Shown: in pieces, positions 8,429 to 16,411 of the stretch
Layout of the letters: the number at the start of each line of letters is the position of its first letter
Numbering within the stretch: position 1 is the first letter of the stretch
From: Halorussus marinus
GTDB taxonomy: Archaea; Halobacteriota; Halobacteria; Halobacteriales; Haladaptataceae
Assembly: GCF_004765795.1 (NCBI RefSeq)
Contig: NZ_SBIV01000001.1
Coordinates: 310,001 to 374,000 of the forward strand
Direction: 5' to 3'
DNA: 64,000 nt
Translations under genes and position numbers: made by a program
Notes under the pieces: model-generated
Told to the model about the DNA's origin: nothing
The model's database searches: none
What the model saw: only the letters and a program-made list of their open reading frames with translations

Positions 8429-9229
8429 TCAGGCCGATGTCGGCGCCTCCTCGACCGACGCGACCCGCGATCGGGGCGCCGTCAGCAGGAAGCCAAAGAG
8501 GACCGCCGGACCGAGGATCGGCGCGCCGACGATGCCCGCGACTATCGGACTCGCGCCGGCGGCGAACGCCGCCAGCGACGCGACGACCCCGAGTCCGACG
8601 GTCGCTCCGAGCGCTCGCCAGTCGTCGCGCCGGAGCGCGGCCCCGGCCGCGACCCCGAACAGCGCGATCGGTCCGAACGCCTCGGCCGGCAGGAGATACG
8701 CCGCCGACGCGCCCGAGAGCGCCACGTCGTAGGCGTTCGTCGCCGCGACCGCGACCGCCGCCACGACCGGGACCGCGAGCGCGCGTCGCGGGGAAAGCGG
8801 GACGAGGCGGCCGGTCCGAGCGACCGACGCGCCCGCGACGAGCGCGAGCGAGCCGACCGCGGTCAGGAACACGCGGGCCGCGGTTCCGATCCCGGTCAGG
8901 AGTCCGCCGTGATACGCGAGGTAGTACCGGTAGTAGGTGCCCTCGCGCTCGACGTACTCGGCGTCCCGGAGCGCCTCGATGGCGGCGTCGTGGTCGCCCC
9001 GCCAGAGGGTCGAGGACTCGCCGTTCAGCGCGGCGTCGATCGAGCGCCGGGCCCGTGGCGGGAGGTCGGCGTACGCGACCGCGTCGTCGGTGATCGGCTC
9101 GCCCTGCACCTCGTCGATTTGGTGGACGAACGCTGACGCCTGACCGTGGTGGGCGAACAGGTACACCGGGTGGGCGAGCACTGCGAGTCCGACCACTACG
9201 AGGAGGGCGGCCACTCGGCGGGTCTCCAT
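8429..9229 (-). CDS. Polytopic membrane protein, hypothetical
   Basis: A 266-residue integral membrane protein of unknown function. An N-terminal transmembrane segment (about 6-27) is followed by an extracytoplasmic soluble region (about 30-115, with the aromatic stretch EREGTYYRYYLAYHGG) and then about five hydrophobic helices to the C-terminus. The stop codon at 8429-8431 lies only about 28 bases from where the dodecin homology ends. It is divergent from nothing and follows the HTH-GNAT gene in the same direction, 37 bases apart. Confidence 0.7.
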   Translation of the reverse strand: METRRVAALLVVVGLAVLAHPVYLFAHHGQASAFVHQIDEVQGEPITDDAVAYADLPPRARRSIDAALNGESSTLWRGDHDAAIEALRDAEYVEREGTYYRYYLAYHGGLLTGIGTAARVFLTAVGSLALVAGASVARTGRLVPLSPRRALAVPVVAAVAVAATNAYDVALSGASAAYLLPAEAFGPIALFGVAAGAALRRDDWRALGATVGLGVVASLAAFAAGASPIVAGIVGAPILGPAVLFGFLLTAPRSRVASVEEAPTSA

Positions 9230-9265
9230 ACTGGCGATTATCTCACCGAGAATAAGTATGTTCGC

Positions 9266-10045
9266 CTACAGCTCGACCGCCATCATCACCTCGTCGACGT
9301 AGTCGCCGTCGATCTTGTAGTGGTCTTCCCGGACGGCTTCGGTCTCCCAGTCGTGGCCTTCGAGGAACGCGATCGCGTCCTCGTTGGTCGAAGGGACGCT
9401 CTGATAGACCTTCTCGTAGCCGTTCGCGCCCGCCCACTCCAGCCCGCGGGCGAGCAGGTGGCTCCCGACCCCGTGGCCCTGATACTCGTCGAGGACGCCG
9501 ACGGTGAGCTCGGCGGTGTGGGCCAGCTTGTCGAGCTCCGGGGCGTGAAGGTGGACCCACCCGACGACGTCGTCTCCCGGTCCCCCGACCGGCCGGTCCG
9601 AGCCGGCCTGCGTCTCGCCGTCGCCGACGGTGGCGACGAAGAACATCCGCGACTCGAGTTCGTTGTGTCTGAGCAACGCCTCGTCGTGGTCGATCTCGTC
9701 GGCGACGCTCTCGGCGACGATGTAGGTCCGCTCCTCGGCGACCCGCCGGATCGCGCCGACGATGCCCGAGAGGTCCTCCTGTCGGGCGGGCCGGATCGCG
9801 AACTCGAAGCCCTCGACCTCGTACTCCTCGGTGGCCCCGGCGTCGAACGCCGCCCGGAGGCGGCCGTCGCGCTCCTCGAGGTAGCCGTCGCGCTTGAGGA
9901 TCGCGACGTGGTGGCGGAACCCGCCGGGATCGACCCGGAGCCGCTCGCGGGCCTCCTCGGCGCCGACCTCGCCGTGGCGCTCGACGTACTCGTAGATGCG
10001 TTTCCTGTCGTCGTGGTCGAAATCGAGGCTCTCCGAAAACTGCAT
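9266..10045 (-). CDS. HTH-fused GNAT N-acetyltransferase
   Basis: A 259-residue two-domain protein. The first 60 residues form a winged-helix domain (RKRIYEYVERHGEVGAEEARERL), and residues about 80-259 form a GNAT acetyltransferase domain with the acetyl-CoA loop pattern VLDEYQGHGVGSHLL (motif A, Q/RxxGxG/A-like). It should transfer an acetyl group from acetyl-CoA to an unknown amine and may also bind DNA. The ATG at 10045 is followed upstream by an inverted repeat at 10056-10080 that could be an operator. It lies downstream of the fix operon in the same direction. Confidence 0.85.
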   Translation of the reverse strand: MQFSESLDFDHDDRKRIYEYVERHGEVGAEEARERLRVDPGGFRHHVAILKRDGYLEERDGRLRAAFDAGATEEYEVEGFEFAIRPARQEDLSGIVGAIRRVAEERTYIVAESVADEIDHDEALLRHNELESRMFFVATVGDGETQAGSDRPVGGPGDDVVGWVHLHAPELDKLAHTAELTVGVLDEYQGHGVGSHLLARGLEWAGANGYEKVYQSVPSTNEDAIAFLEGHDWETEAVREDHYKIDGDYVDEVMMAVEL

Positions 10046-10055
10046 GGTTAATGAT

Positions 10056-10080
10056 AACAGTTCGCACTCACTTAACTGTT
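10056..10080. promoter_or_regulatory. Inverted repeat between fix operon and GNAT gene
   Basis: AACAGTT (10056-10062) and AACTGTT (10074-10080) are perfect reverse complements 11 bases apart. The element overlaps the last codons and stop of the fix-operon small gene and lies 11 bases before the GNAT start. It could be an operator or a weak terminator. Confidence 0.45.
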
Positions 10081-10439
10081 TCTCGGGGCGGAACCCCGGT
10101 CAGCAGTTGGGCGGCGTCGACGAGATCGCGGGTGTCGACGACGAGGTCCGCGATCTCTCTGGCGGTGAACTCGGCGTCGATTCGCCGGCCGTGACACCGG
10201 GCGTACAGCTCCAGCCAGTCGTTGAGCGCCCGCTCCAACAGCGCCATCTCCTCGCGGTCGAGACCGACGAGGTCGCCGGTCCGGGCGTCGACGTAGCAGG
10301 CGACGACGTCGCCGACGCCGTCTCGGAGATAGCCGAGCGCCCGCTCCTCGTCGGGCGGGTCGGCCGGCGGGTCGAACGCCGCCCTGTCGGCCGCCGCCCG
10401 GTCTGCGAGCGCGCCGATCCGGTCGCGGAACTGGCTCAT
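10068..10439 (-). CDS. Small helical protein at the end of the fix operon
   Basis: A 123-residue, mainly helical protein of unknown function. The ATG (10437-10439) overlaps the stop codon of fixC in an ATGA arrangement, so it is translationally coupled to the ETF operon. The central part (YLRDGVGDVVACYVDARTG) may be a strand-rich core; the C-terminal part is helical. No motif was recognised. The coupling suggests a role with the electron-transfer flavoprotein system, but this is inference only. Confidence 0.7.
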   Translation of the reverse strand: MSQFRDRIGALADRAAADRAAFDPPADPPDEERALGYLRDGVGDVVACYVDARTGDLVGLDREEMALLERALNDWLELYARCHGRRIDAEFTAREIADLVVDTRDLVDAAQLLTGVPPRETVK

Positions 10440-12103
10440 CCCTGCCTGAACTCGACGCCCTTCCCGCCGCGGGGGTGCTCCCACTCGGTGTCGGCGACCA
10501 CCGCGCAGGTGCCACACTCGACGCAGGGCTGGGTGTCGAGGCTCACGACCGTCTCCTCGTGGCCGTTGGTCTTTCGGGTCTCCTCGCGGTAGCACCCGCC
10601 CCCGAAGTCCCGGGCGCTGACCGGACACGCCGCGACCGCCGCGCCGCTGGCGGCCGCGGAGGTGTCCCGGAGCTCGATGTGGGGGTCGCCCACGTCGGTG
10701 TCGTAGGTCAGGTCGCCGATGCGGTCGAGCAGGCTCTTTGGCTCGTAGTCGGGATCGGCGTCGACGCGCTCGCCGAGCTCTTCGGCGATGACGGTCGGCA
10801 TCGTGACGTACGGCGTCCGGGTGTCGGGCACGATCTGTGAGAGGATCGGCGACGAGTAGAGGCCCTCCAGTCGATCGCCGAGCAGTCGGATCGCCCGGCG
10901 GCCGACACCCGAGGTCAGCACCGCATCCGCGAGGTCGGTCACCGACTCGCGCTCGCCGAGCGCGCTGGTCAGGCGATACCCCTGCGGGCGGAGCTTCGCC
11001 ATCACGCCCTCCTCGCGGAGTTTGCGCTCGTAGAGGTCGCCGGCGCTCGCGGGATCGTTGCGCAGTTTCGCCTCGGCGAACGCCTCGCCGGCGAGCGCGC
11101 CCGCGGTCACGGCGTGGTTCATCCCCTTGATTATCGGCCCCTGTGCCTGCATCTGGCCGGCGGCGTCGCCGACCGCGAGCAGGCGCCCGCGGTGGGGCGC
11201 GGGGTGGGCGACCTTCTTCGAATCGGGAACGAGCTTCGCGCTGTACTCGACCTCGTCGTAGTGGCCGTCGAGCCACTCTGCGAGCAGGGGATGGGTGAGC
11301 AGTTCGTCGAGCAGTTCGTGGGGTTCGGCGTCCTCGGCGACGAGGCTATCTAAGTGAAAGACGGTGCCGATCGACAGCGAGTCGCGATTTGTGTAGACGA
11401 ACCCGCCGCCCCGGACGCCCTCGAACAGGTCCCCCGAGAACAGGTGGGCCTCGCCCTCGTCGTCGCCGATCCCGAACCGCTCGGCGATGACGTCCTCGGG
11501 GACGTCGACCACGGCCTTGACCCCCTGGAACCACTCTTCTGGCTCCTCCCAGTCCATCAGCCCGGCGTCGCGGGCGAGCTCGGAGTTGACGCCGTCGGCC
11601 GCGACCACGAGGTCGGCCCTGATGGGGTCGAGTTCCTCGCAGGTCACGCCGGTGATCTCGCCGCCCTCCCGGAGGAGACCCTCGACCCGAACGTCGGTCA
11701 GCAGGCCGCCGCCAGTCTCGCGGGTCAGCTCGTGGACCCGCTCGGCGAGCCACGAGTCCATCGTCCGGCGCAAGACCGCCTCGGACCACTCGGTGTCGTG
11801 GTCGTGGAGGTCGGTGATGTCGAATGTCTTGACCCGGTCGCCCGCCACGTTGTGGAGGTAGTAGTCGGTGACCGGTCGCTCGGCCGCCGCCTCCCGGAAC
11901 CCGGGGAACAGGTCCGAGAGCGTGTACGGCGCCGACTCCTCGGCGTAGACGAGCCCGCCGCTCACGTTCTTCGACCCGGCCTCGACGCCGCGTTCGAGGA
12001 CCAGCGTTTCCACGTCGTTGCGCGCCAGCGTCGCCGCCGCCGCGGCCCCGCCGGGACCCGCCCCGACGACGACCGCCTCGTAGTGTTCGTAGTCGTCAGT
12101 CAT
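10436..12103 (-). CDS. fixC: ETF:quinone oxidoreductase-like FixC fused to FixX ferredoxin
   Basis: A 555-residue flavoprotein. The N-terminus carries the FAD dinucleotide fold GAGPGGAAAAATL, and the middle matches FixC/ETF-QO dehydrogenases that pass electrons from electron-transfer flavoprotein toward the quinone pool at the membrane. The C-terminal 90 residues hold cysteines in ACPVSARDF, GGGCY and CVECGTC, the pattern of a FixX ferredoxin domain. So FixC and FixX, usually separate genes in bacteria, are fused. The start overlaps the end of fixB by 8 bases, giving tight coupling in the order fixA-fixB-fixC-small gene. Confidence 0.9.
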   Translation of the reverse strand: MTDDYEHYEAVVVGAGPGGAAAAATLARNDVETLVLERGVEAGSKNVSGGLVYAEESAPYTLSDLFPGFREAAAERPVTDYYLHNVAGDRVKTFDITDLHDHDTEWSEAVLRRTMDSWLAERVHELTRETGGGLLTDVRVEGLLREGGEITGVTCEELDPIRADLVVAADGVNSELARDAGLMDWEEPEEWFQGVKAVVDVPEDVIAERFGIGDDEGEAHLFSGDLFEGVRGGGFVYTNRDSLSIGTVFHLDSLVAEDAEPHELLDELLTHPLLAEWLDGHYDEVEYSAKLVPDSKKVAHPAPHRGRLLAVGDAAGQMQAQGPIIKGMNHAVTAGALAGEAFAEAKLRNDPASAGDLYERKLREEGVMAKLRPQGYRLTSALGERESVTDLADAVLTSGVGRRAIRLLGDRLEGLYSSPILSQIVPDTRTPYVTMPTVIAEELGERVDADPDYEPKSLLDRIGDLTYDTDVGDPHIELRDTSAAASGAAVAACPVSARDFGGGCYREETRKTNGHEETVVSLDTQPCVECGTCAVVADTEWEHPRGGKGVEFRQG

Positions 12104-13643
12104 CGTCTGCCTCCGCCTGAATCGTCAGTTCGCCCGCCTCGATCGACTCGGTGAGGCGGGGGAGCACCTCGAAGAGGTCGCCCTCGATGAAGTAGTCGCT
12201 GAAGTCCCGGATCCGGGCGTCGGGGTCGGTGTTGATCGCGACGATAGTGTCCGAGTCGTCCATCCCGACCTTGTGCTGGACCGCCCCGGAGATGCCGGCC
12301 GCGACGTACAGGTCGGGTTCGACCGCCTGCCCGGTCTCGCCGATCTGGCGCTCCTCGGCCACGTACTCCTCGACGTGCCCGTCGACGCCGTACGAGGCGG
12401 TCACGACGCCCCGCGAGAGGCCGAGGGCGGCGTCGTCGAACGCGTCGACCAGATCGAGGCCGAGTTCGATCCCCTCGGTGGGGTCGTCGCCGATCCCCCG
12501 CCCGAGCGCGACCACCACGTCGTGGCCGGTGAGGTCGACGCCGGAGTCGAGGCGATCGAACTCCGTCACCTCGACCCGGAACCACTCCTCGCGGAGCCCG
12601 ACCGCGTGCTCGATCACCTCACCCTCGCGGTCGTCGGGGTCGGGCACGTCGAAGCTCCCCGGGATCACCGAACACCCCTGCGGGTGGAACTCCCGGCCGG
12701 GGTTGTCGAGACAGAGGATGGTCGAGTACTCGAACCCGGAGAAATCGGGGCGTTTCATGTGGAGCACGCGCTCGAACTCCACCTTCTCGCCGGGCTCGCC
12801 GGTCTTGACCGGGTTCGAAATCAGCTCCTCTTCGATGAACAGCCCCGAGCAGTCGCTCGCCAGCCCGGAGTCGAGTTCGGCCTGGACCTGCGCCGAGAGG
12901 TCCCGGCCGTTGTTGGTCGCCGGAAACAGGAAGTACCGGGGCTTGTCGTACTCGCGCCAGTCGGCGCCGGGCGCAGTTCCGGGGTCGCCGGTCGCCCAGT
13001 TCGGGGGCTCGGCGCCGCCGCGGGCCATGTCGGCGACGATCTCGGCGTAGGGCTTGTGCCGGAAGCGTTCGAGCCGGTCGTCCTCGCGGTAGATCGCCAC
13101 GTCCGCGCCGTACGCGATCACGTCGTCGGTGAGGTCGGTGACCGACCCGTCGCCGACCAGCACGCCGACGACTCGCTCGTCGGCGTCGTAGTCGGCGTTG
13201 TACGCGTCCATCAGCTCGCGGGCCTTCCCGAGCATCTCCTTGGAGACGTCCCGGAGCTCGCCGCCCTGCGTCTCGCAGTACACCCACATGTCGCGGTACT
13301 GTCCGCCCTTCAGCGCCCGGACGTGCTTTTTGTCCTTGGTCTGGTTCTCGGTGGCGTAGTCGCGTTCGTCGGGCGCGTCCTCGTCCCGGTCCGGGTCGTC
13401 GGTCGCCTCGGGGGCGCCCTCCTCGTCCTCTCTGGAGGCGGTGTCGGCGGGCTCGTCGTCGGCCTCGGCCGCCAGCTCGTCGATCCGCTTTTCGATGGCC
13501 TCGCGGGCGGTCTTGCGGTCTTTGCCCTCCCGCTCGGCCGCCAGCGCGGCGTCGAGTTCCGCGGGGCTCTCGACGTCGGTCAGCGCCTCTCGGAGCTCGT
13601 CGACCGTGTGGTCGCCGGGGTCGAGCGAGGCGTCGTCGGTCAC
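12096..13643 (-). CDS. fixB: Electron-transfer flavoprotein alpha subunit
   Basis: A 515-residue ETF alpha/FixB protein, clearly longer than the usual 310-330 residues. The first 110 residues are an acidic extension with a helical module (TVDELREALTDVESPAELDAA) and a low-complexity Asp/Glu stretch. The body has the alpha-subunit core, and the C-terminal FAD-binding domain includes LSRGVVTASYGVDGHVEE, QIGETGQAVEPDLYVAAGISG, QHKVGM and AINTDPDARI. It pairs with FixA to carry electrons from dehydrogenases to FixC. Two bases separate it from the fixA stop. Confidence 0.93.
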   Translation of the reverse strand: MTDDASLDPGDHTVDELREALTDVESPAELDAALAAEREGKDRKTAREAIEKRIDELAAEADDEPADTASREDEEGAPEATDDPDRDEDAPDERDYATENQTKDKKHVRALKGGQYRDMWVYCETQGGELRDVSKEMLGKARELMDAYNADYDADERVVGVLVGDGSVTDLTDDVIAYGADVAIYREDDRLERFRHKPYAEIVADMARGGAEPPNWATGDPGTAPGADWREYDKPRYFLFPATNNGRDLSAQVQAELDSGLASDCSGLFIEEELISNPVKTGEPGEKVEFERVLHMKRPDFSGFEYSTILCLDNPGREFHPQGCSVIPGSFDVPDPDDREGEVIEHAVGLREEWFRVEVTEFDRLDSGVDLTGHDVVVALGRGIGDDPTEGIELGLDLVDAFDDAALGLSRGVVTASYGVDGHVEEYVAEERQIGETGQAVEPDLYVAAGISGAVQHKVGMDDSDTIVAINTDPDARIRDFSDYFIEGDLFEVLPRLTESIEAGELTIQAEADDD

Positions 13644-13645
13644 GG

Positions 13646-14539
13646 TCAGTCACCTCCCGCGAGCGGTCGCATCGTCTCGAGCACCGCGTGTAGTTCCTCG
13701 GGGTCGTCGGGGTCGACCGCCGTCGCCTCGCGCTCGGAGGGCGCCTTCGGGATCGGATCGACGCCCGAGACGATGGTGGGCGAGCCGTCGAGCCCGATGA
13801 AATCGGGGTCGAGGTCGAGCTCCTCGGCGCTCCACGTCGTGAGGTGGTCCTCGTAGTTCTCGACGCGCTCTTCGGTCTCGGCTCTGAGCTCCTTGTGCCT
13901 GAGCCGGTGTTCGGCCCGCCGGTAGGACGCCTCGAACTCGGGATCGGTCACAACGAACGCGGGGAGCGAAGTCTCGACCGTCTCGATCTCGTCGGGGTCG
14001 CCCTCGACCAGCCGCTTGGCTCGGAGTCGGCCCTCGTCCTCCTCGACGTCGAGGGCGACGACGTGGGTCACGATCGAGCGGTCGAGACACCACGCCGTCT
14101 GCGGCCCGGTCTGGCCCGTCTCGCCGTCGGCGGTCTTGAACCCCGCGAACACCAGATCGGGCTCCTCCGACTCCTCCGCGGGGCTCGACGAGCCCTGCTC
14201 GTCGGCGGCGCCGATCTTCTCGATGCCGGCCGAGAGCGTGATCGCGGTCGACCACGTATCCGCGGCCGCCATCTCGCGGTCCGACAGCAGGTAGAGGTCG
14301 TCGGCGTACACGCTCATCGCTTCTTCGAGGACGCTCTCGTAGCCCGGCGGCCCCATGCTCATCACGCTGACTCGGCCGCCGCGCTTGACCTTCGTCTGGA
14401 GCGCGGCCTCCAGCGCGAACTCGTCGTTCGGGTTCATCACCGTGGGGGTCGCGCCGCGTTCGAGGTGGCCGTCCTCGTCGAACGACACCTGTCCCTCCCG
14501 GAAGTCGGGGACGCCCTTCGTCAACACTACGGAGTGCAT
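13646..14539 (-). CDS. fixA: Electron-transfer flavoprotein beta subunit
   Basis: A 297-residue ETF beta/FixA subunit. The AMP/nucleotide-binding region reads NPNDEFALEAALQTK, and VSVMSMGPPGYESVLEEA and DLVFAGFKTADGETGQTGPQ match the family. It forms a heterodimer with FixB. The ATG at 14539 (MHSVVLTKGVPDF) fits family members; a GTG two codons upstream is in frame but less likely. A 15-codon mini-ORF in another frame (14527-14574) overlaps this start, and the TATA box is placed for that mini-ORF, so the first gene of the operon may be translated by reinitiation. Confidence 0.92.
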   Translation of the reverse strand: MHSVVLTKGVPDFREGQVSFDEDGHLERGATPTVMNPNDEFALEAALQTKVKRGGRVSVMSMGPPGYESVLEEAMSVYADDLYLLSDREMAAADTWSTAITLSAGIEKIGAADEQGSSSPAEESEEPDLVFAGFKTADGETGQTGPQTAWCLDRSIVTHVVALDVEEDEGRLRAKRLVEGDPDEIETVETSLPAFVVTDPEFEASYRRAEHRLRHKELRAETEERVENYEDHLTTWSAEELDLDPDFIGLDGSPTIVSGVDPIPKAPSEREATAVDPDDPEELHAVLETMRPLAGGD

Positions 14540-14574
14540 CGACACACCTCCGCCTGAGTGAGTCTCTCTCCCAT
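14527..14574 (-). other. Upstream mini-ORF overlapping the fixA start
   Basis: ATG at 14574 opens a 15-residue frame (MGERLTQAEVCRCTP) ending with TAG at 14527-14529, which runs across the fixA ATG at 14539 in a different frame. The TATA box at 14600-14607 is centred 29 bp before this ATG, so the transcript probably begins at or near the mini-ORF and not at fixA. Confidence 0.5.
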
Positions 14575-14599
14575 ACCGTCGAAGTATTTGATTTCAAAG

Positions 14600-14607
14600 T
14601 TTATTAC
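14600..14607 (-). promoter_or_regulatory. TATA box of the fix operon
   Basis: Read on the minus strand the box is GTAATAAA. It is centred about 29 bp before the ATG of the mini-ORF at 14574 and about 64 bp before the fixA start. Confidence 0.55.
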
Positions 14608-14745
14608 ATTAACCCCGTCGCGCCGTCGGCGATGCTGTGGGGCTGAGATTCCGATTATCGGTCGGTAGCGCGGCTCGATAGCGACGAACGAACCAGAAGT
14701 GCGACCCGTCGGTCGGCCGGCGCCCGTCGTCGCGGGAACGCGGAT

Positions 14746-15819
14746 TCACTCGTCGTCGGAGTCGGTTTTGTCGGCCTCGCCGTCGATGTCGTCGTTTCCG
14801 ACCTGCTCGGCGTCGGTTTCGTCGGCTTCGCCGTCGGCGTCGCGTTCGGTCTCGGCGGCGTCGTCCTCGACCTCGTCAGCGTCGATGTCGTCTTCGACCC
14901 CGTCGTCGTCGAGACGCTCGCGCTCGGCGCCGTTGCCCCCGGACTCGCGTCCCACGCCGTCGGCCGCGATCCGGGTGGTCGTCCCGGCCTGCACCATCCG
15001 CATCTCGCCGCTCGTGCGCATCGTGCCGTCGACGACCGCGCCCTCGTGGAACCGGAGGTCCTCGCAGGAGACGTCGCCCCGGATCTCACAGCCGTCGGCG
15101 AGTTCGACCGTCCCGCTCCGGGTGGTCACGTCGCCGTGGATCACGGTGTCGGCCCCGACCGACACGTCGCCGCGCGCCCGGAGGCTCCCGAACACCTCGT
15201 TGCGCTCGCCGACGTCGATCGACTCGGCCCGGAAGTTGCCGTGGAGCCGGCAGTCGTCGCCGACGCTCGCCGGGGTCGACACCCGCCACGAGTCGTCGCT
15301 GACGTGGCCGTTCCGGGGGATCACGACCGGCTCGGCGTCGATCTCCTCGTTTTCGAGCAGGTCCGAGACGAGGTCCTCGGCGGCCTCGTCCTCGCCGATC
15401 CGCAACAGCTGTTGGAGGTAGACGAACACGAACACGACGGTCGGCATCGGGTTCCGGATCACGATCCAGCCGTTGGCCTCGAACCCCTCCTCGATGTCGA
15501 CGTCGTCGCCGATGTCGAGGTCGCCGCTGACCATCAGCCGGCCCGCGACGTGGACGCGCTCGCCGAGGTAGGCGTCCCGGCCCACGAGGACGTTGCCGTC
15601 GACGTCCGACCACATGTCGAGCCGGCAGTCGGCCTCCGCCTCGATGTGGCCGCCGAACGTTGCTCGCTCGCCCGCGATGACGTTGTGGCCCCGAACGCCG
15701 AACTCCACGGTGCTCTGGCCGCCGACGACGACGTCGCCGTCGGTCACCAGGTCGTGTTCCTCGACGGTCGTCCCGTCGGGGATCGCGAGTTCGTCGAGCG
15801 GGTTCGAGCGGAGCGACAC
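14746..15819 (-). CDS. Bactofilin-like polymer-forming cytoskeletal protein
   Basis: A 357-residue protein. Residues about 10-280 hold hydrophobic beta-rich repeats such as GDVVVGGQSTVEFGV, GRLMVSGDLDIGDDVDIEEG and GDVSVGADTVIHGDV, the beta-helix pattern of bactofilins (DUF583), which self-assemble into filaments. A more hydrophobic insert (IVIRNPMPTVVFVFVYLQQLL) may touch the membrane. The last 70 residues are an extremely acidic, Asp/Glu/Ala-rich tail. Its cellular role in haloarchaea is not established; it may act as a scaffold for envelope or shape functions. The GTG start at 15819 lies about 26 bp after a TATA-like box (15841-15850). Confidence 0.8.
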   Translation of the reverse strand: MSLRSNPLDELAIPDGTTVEEHDLVTDGDVVVGGQSTVEFGVRGHNVIAGERATFGGHIEAEADCRLDMWSDVDGNVLVGRDAYLGERVHVAGRLMVSGDLDIGDDVDIEEGFEANGWIVIRNPMPTVVFVFVYLQQLLRIGEDEAAEDLVSDLLENEEIDAEPVVIPRNGHVSDDSWRVSTPASVGDDCRLHGNFRAESIDVGERNEVFGSLRARGDVSVGADTVIHGDVTTRSGTVELADGCEIRGDVSCEDLRFHEGAVVDGTMRTSGEMRMVQAGTTTRIAADGVGRESGGNGAERERLDDDGVEDDIDADEVEDDAAETERDADGEADETDAEQVGNDDIDGEADKTDSDDE

Positions 15820-15840
15820 ACCGACAACTGTCGGTTCACC

Positions 15841-15850
15841 CCTAATAAAG
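15841..15850 (-). promoter_or_regulatory. TATA box of the bactofilin gene
   Basis: On the minus strand the box is CTTTATTAGG, centred about 26 bp before the GTG at 15819, so this gene is expected to be leaderless. Confidence 0.5.
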
Positions 15851-15919
15851 CTCCGTCAGACATTCGGGTCGCGCCGGCGGTTCTGTGGGTTTTTACCTGC
15901 CGGGGGCAAACGCCGGGGT

Positions 15920-16117
15920 ATGACTACGCTCGCATTCGACGAGAAGGGCGTCGACGTCGTGTACGAGGGCACCGAGTTCCGGCTCTCGAAAGACCTCATC
16001 GAGGGGGCGACCGGCAAGTCCTACTTCGAAGTGACCGACCACGAGGTGCTCCAGATCGTCGAGGCGGACCCGAGCCTCTCGGGACAGGCCCGTCAGATCC
16101 GCGACATCGTCAGGTAG
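15920..16117 (+). CDS. Small DUF5800-like protein
   Basis: A 65-residue acidic protein (starts MTTLAFDEKG) with the pattern VDVVYEGTEFRLSKDLIE and GKSYFEVTDHEVLQIVEADPSL. It resembles, from memory, the haloarchaeal DUF5800 family; no function is known. It is divergent from the bactofilin gene and is followed by a 44-residue membrane protein on the same strand 32 bases later. Confidence 0.65.
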   Translation: MTTLAFDEKGVDVVYEGTEFRLSKDLIEGATGKSYFEVTDHEVLQIVEADPSLSGQARQIRDIVR

Positions 16118-16149
16118 GATTTAAGGCCCGGCGGCGCCTCGCCCCGTAC

Positions 16150-16284
16150 ATGACCGCGCTCGCCGACTTCGACCACCCCTCGTGGAAGACCGCGCTCGGG
16201 ACGCTCGCCGGCTACGGGCTGATCCTGCTCGTGATGACCGCCGTGCTGTTTCTCGTGCCGTACGCGATCTTTCTGAACGTCTGA
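16150..16284 (+). CDS. Small single-span membrane protein
   Basis: A 44-residue protein (MTALADFDHP...) with one hydrophobic helix (about 16-42). It is of the kind of tiny membrane proteins that are conserved but undescribed in haloarchaea. It lies 32 bases after the DUF5800-like gene on the same strand, so the two may be co-transcribed. Confidence 0.55.
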   Translation: MTALADFDHPSWKTALGTLAGYGLILLVMTAVLFLVPYAIFLNV

Positions 16285-16338
16285 GCTCGGAACGCCGGCC
16301 GATCGGGTCGGGTCGGCTCGAACTGTTCGACCGGTAGA

Positions 16339-16346
16339 CATAAATC
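16339..16346 (+). promoter_or_regulatory. TATA box upstream of the SBF transporter
   Basis: CATAAAT is centred about 28 bp before the ATG of the mini-ORF at 16370, not before the transporter's own GTG at 16408 (about 66 bp). Confidence 0.5.
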
Positions 16347-16369
16347 TCGTAGCTGACAGCCCCGAACGA

Positions 16370-16411
16370 ATGCTACGACTACACGCGCCGAACCGGGGGG
16401 CCGTCGCGTGA
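16370..16411 (+). other. Upstream mini-ORF overlapping the SBF transporter start
   Basis: A 13-residue frame (MLRLHAPNRGAVA) ends with TGA at 16409-16411, overlapping the transporter start as GTGA. Its ATG lies about 28 bp after a TATA box, as expected for a leaderless start. Confidence 0.5.
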
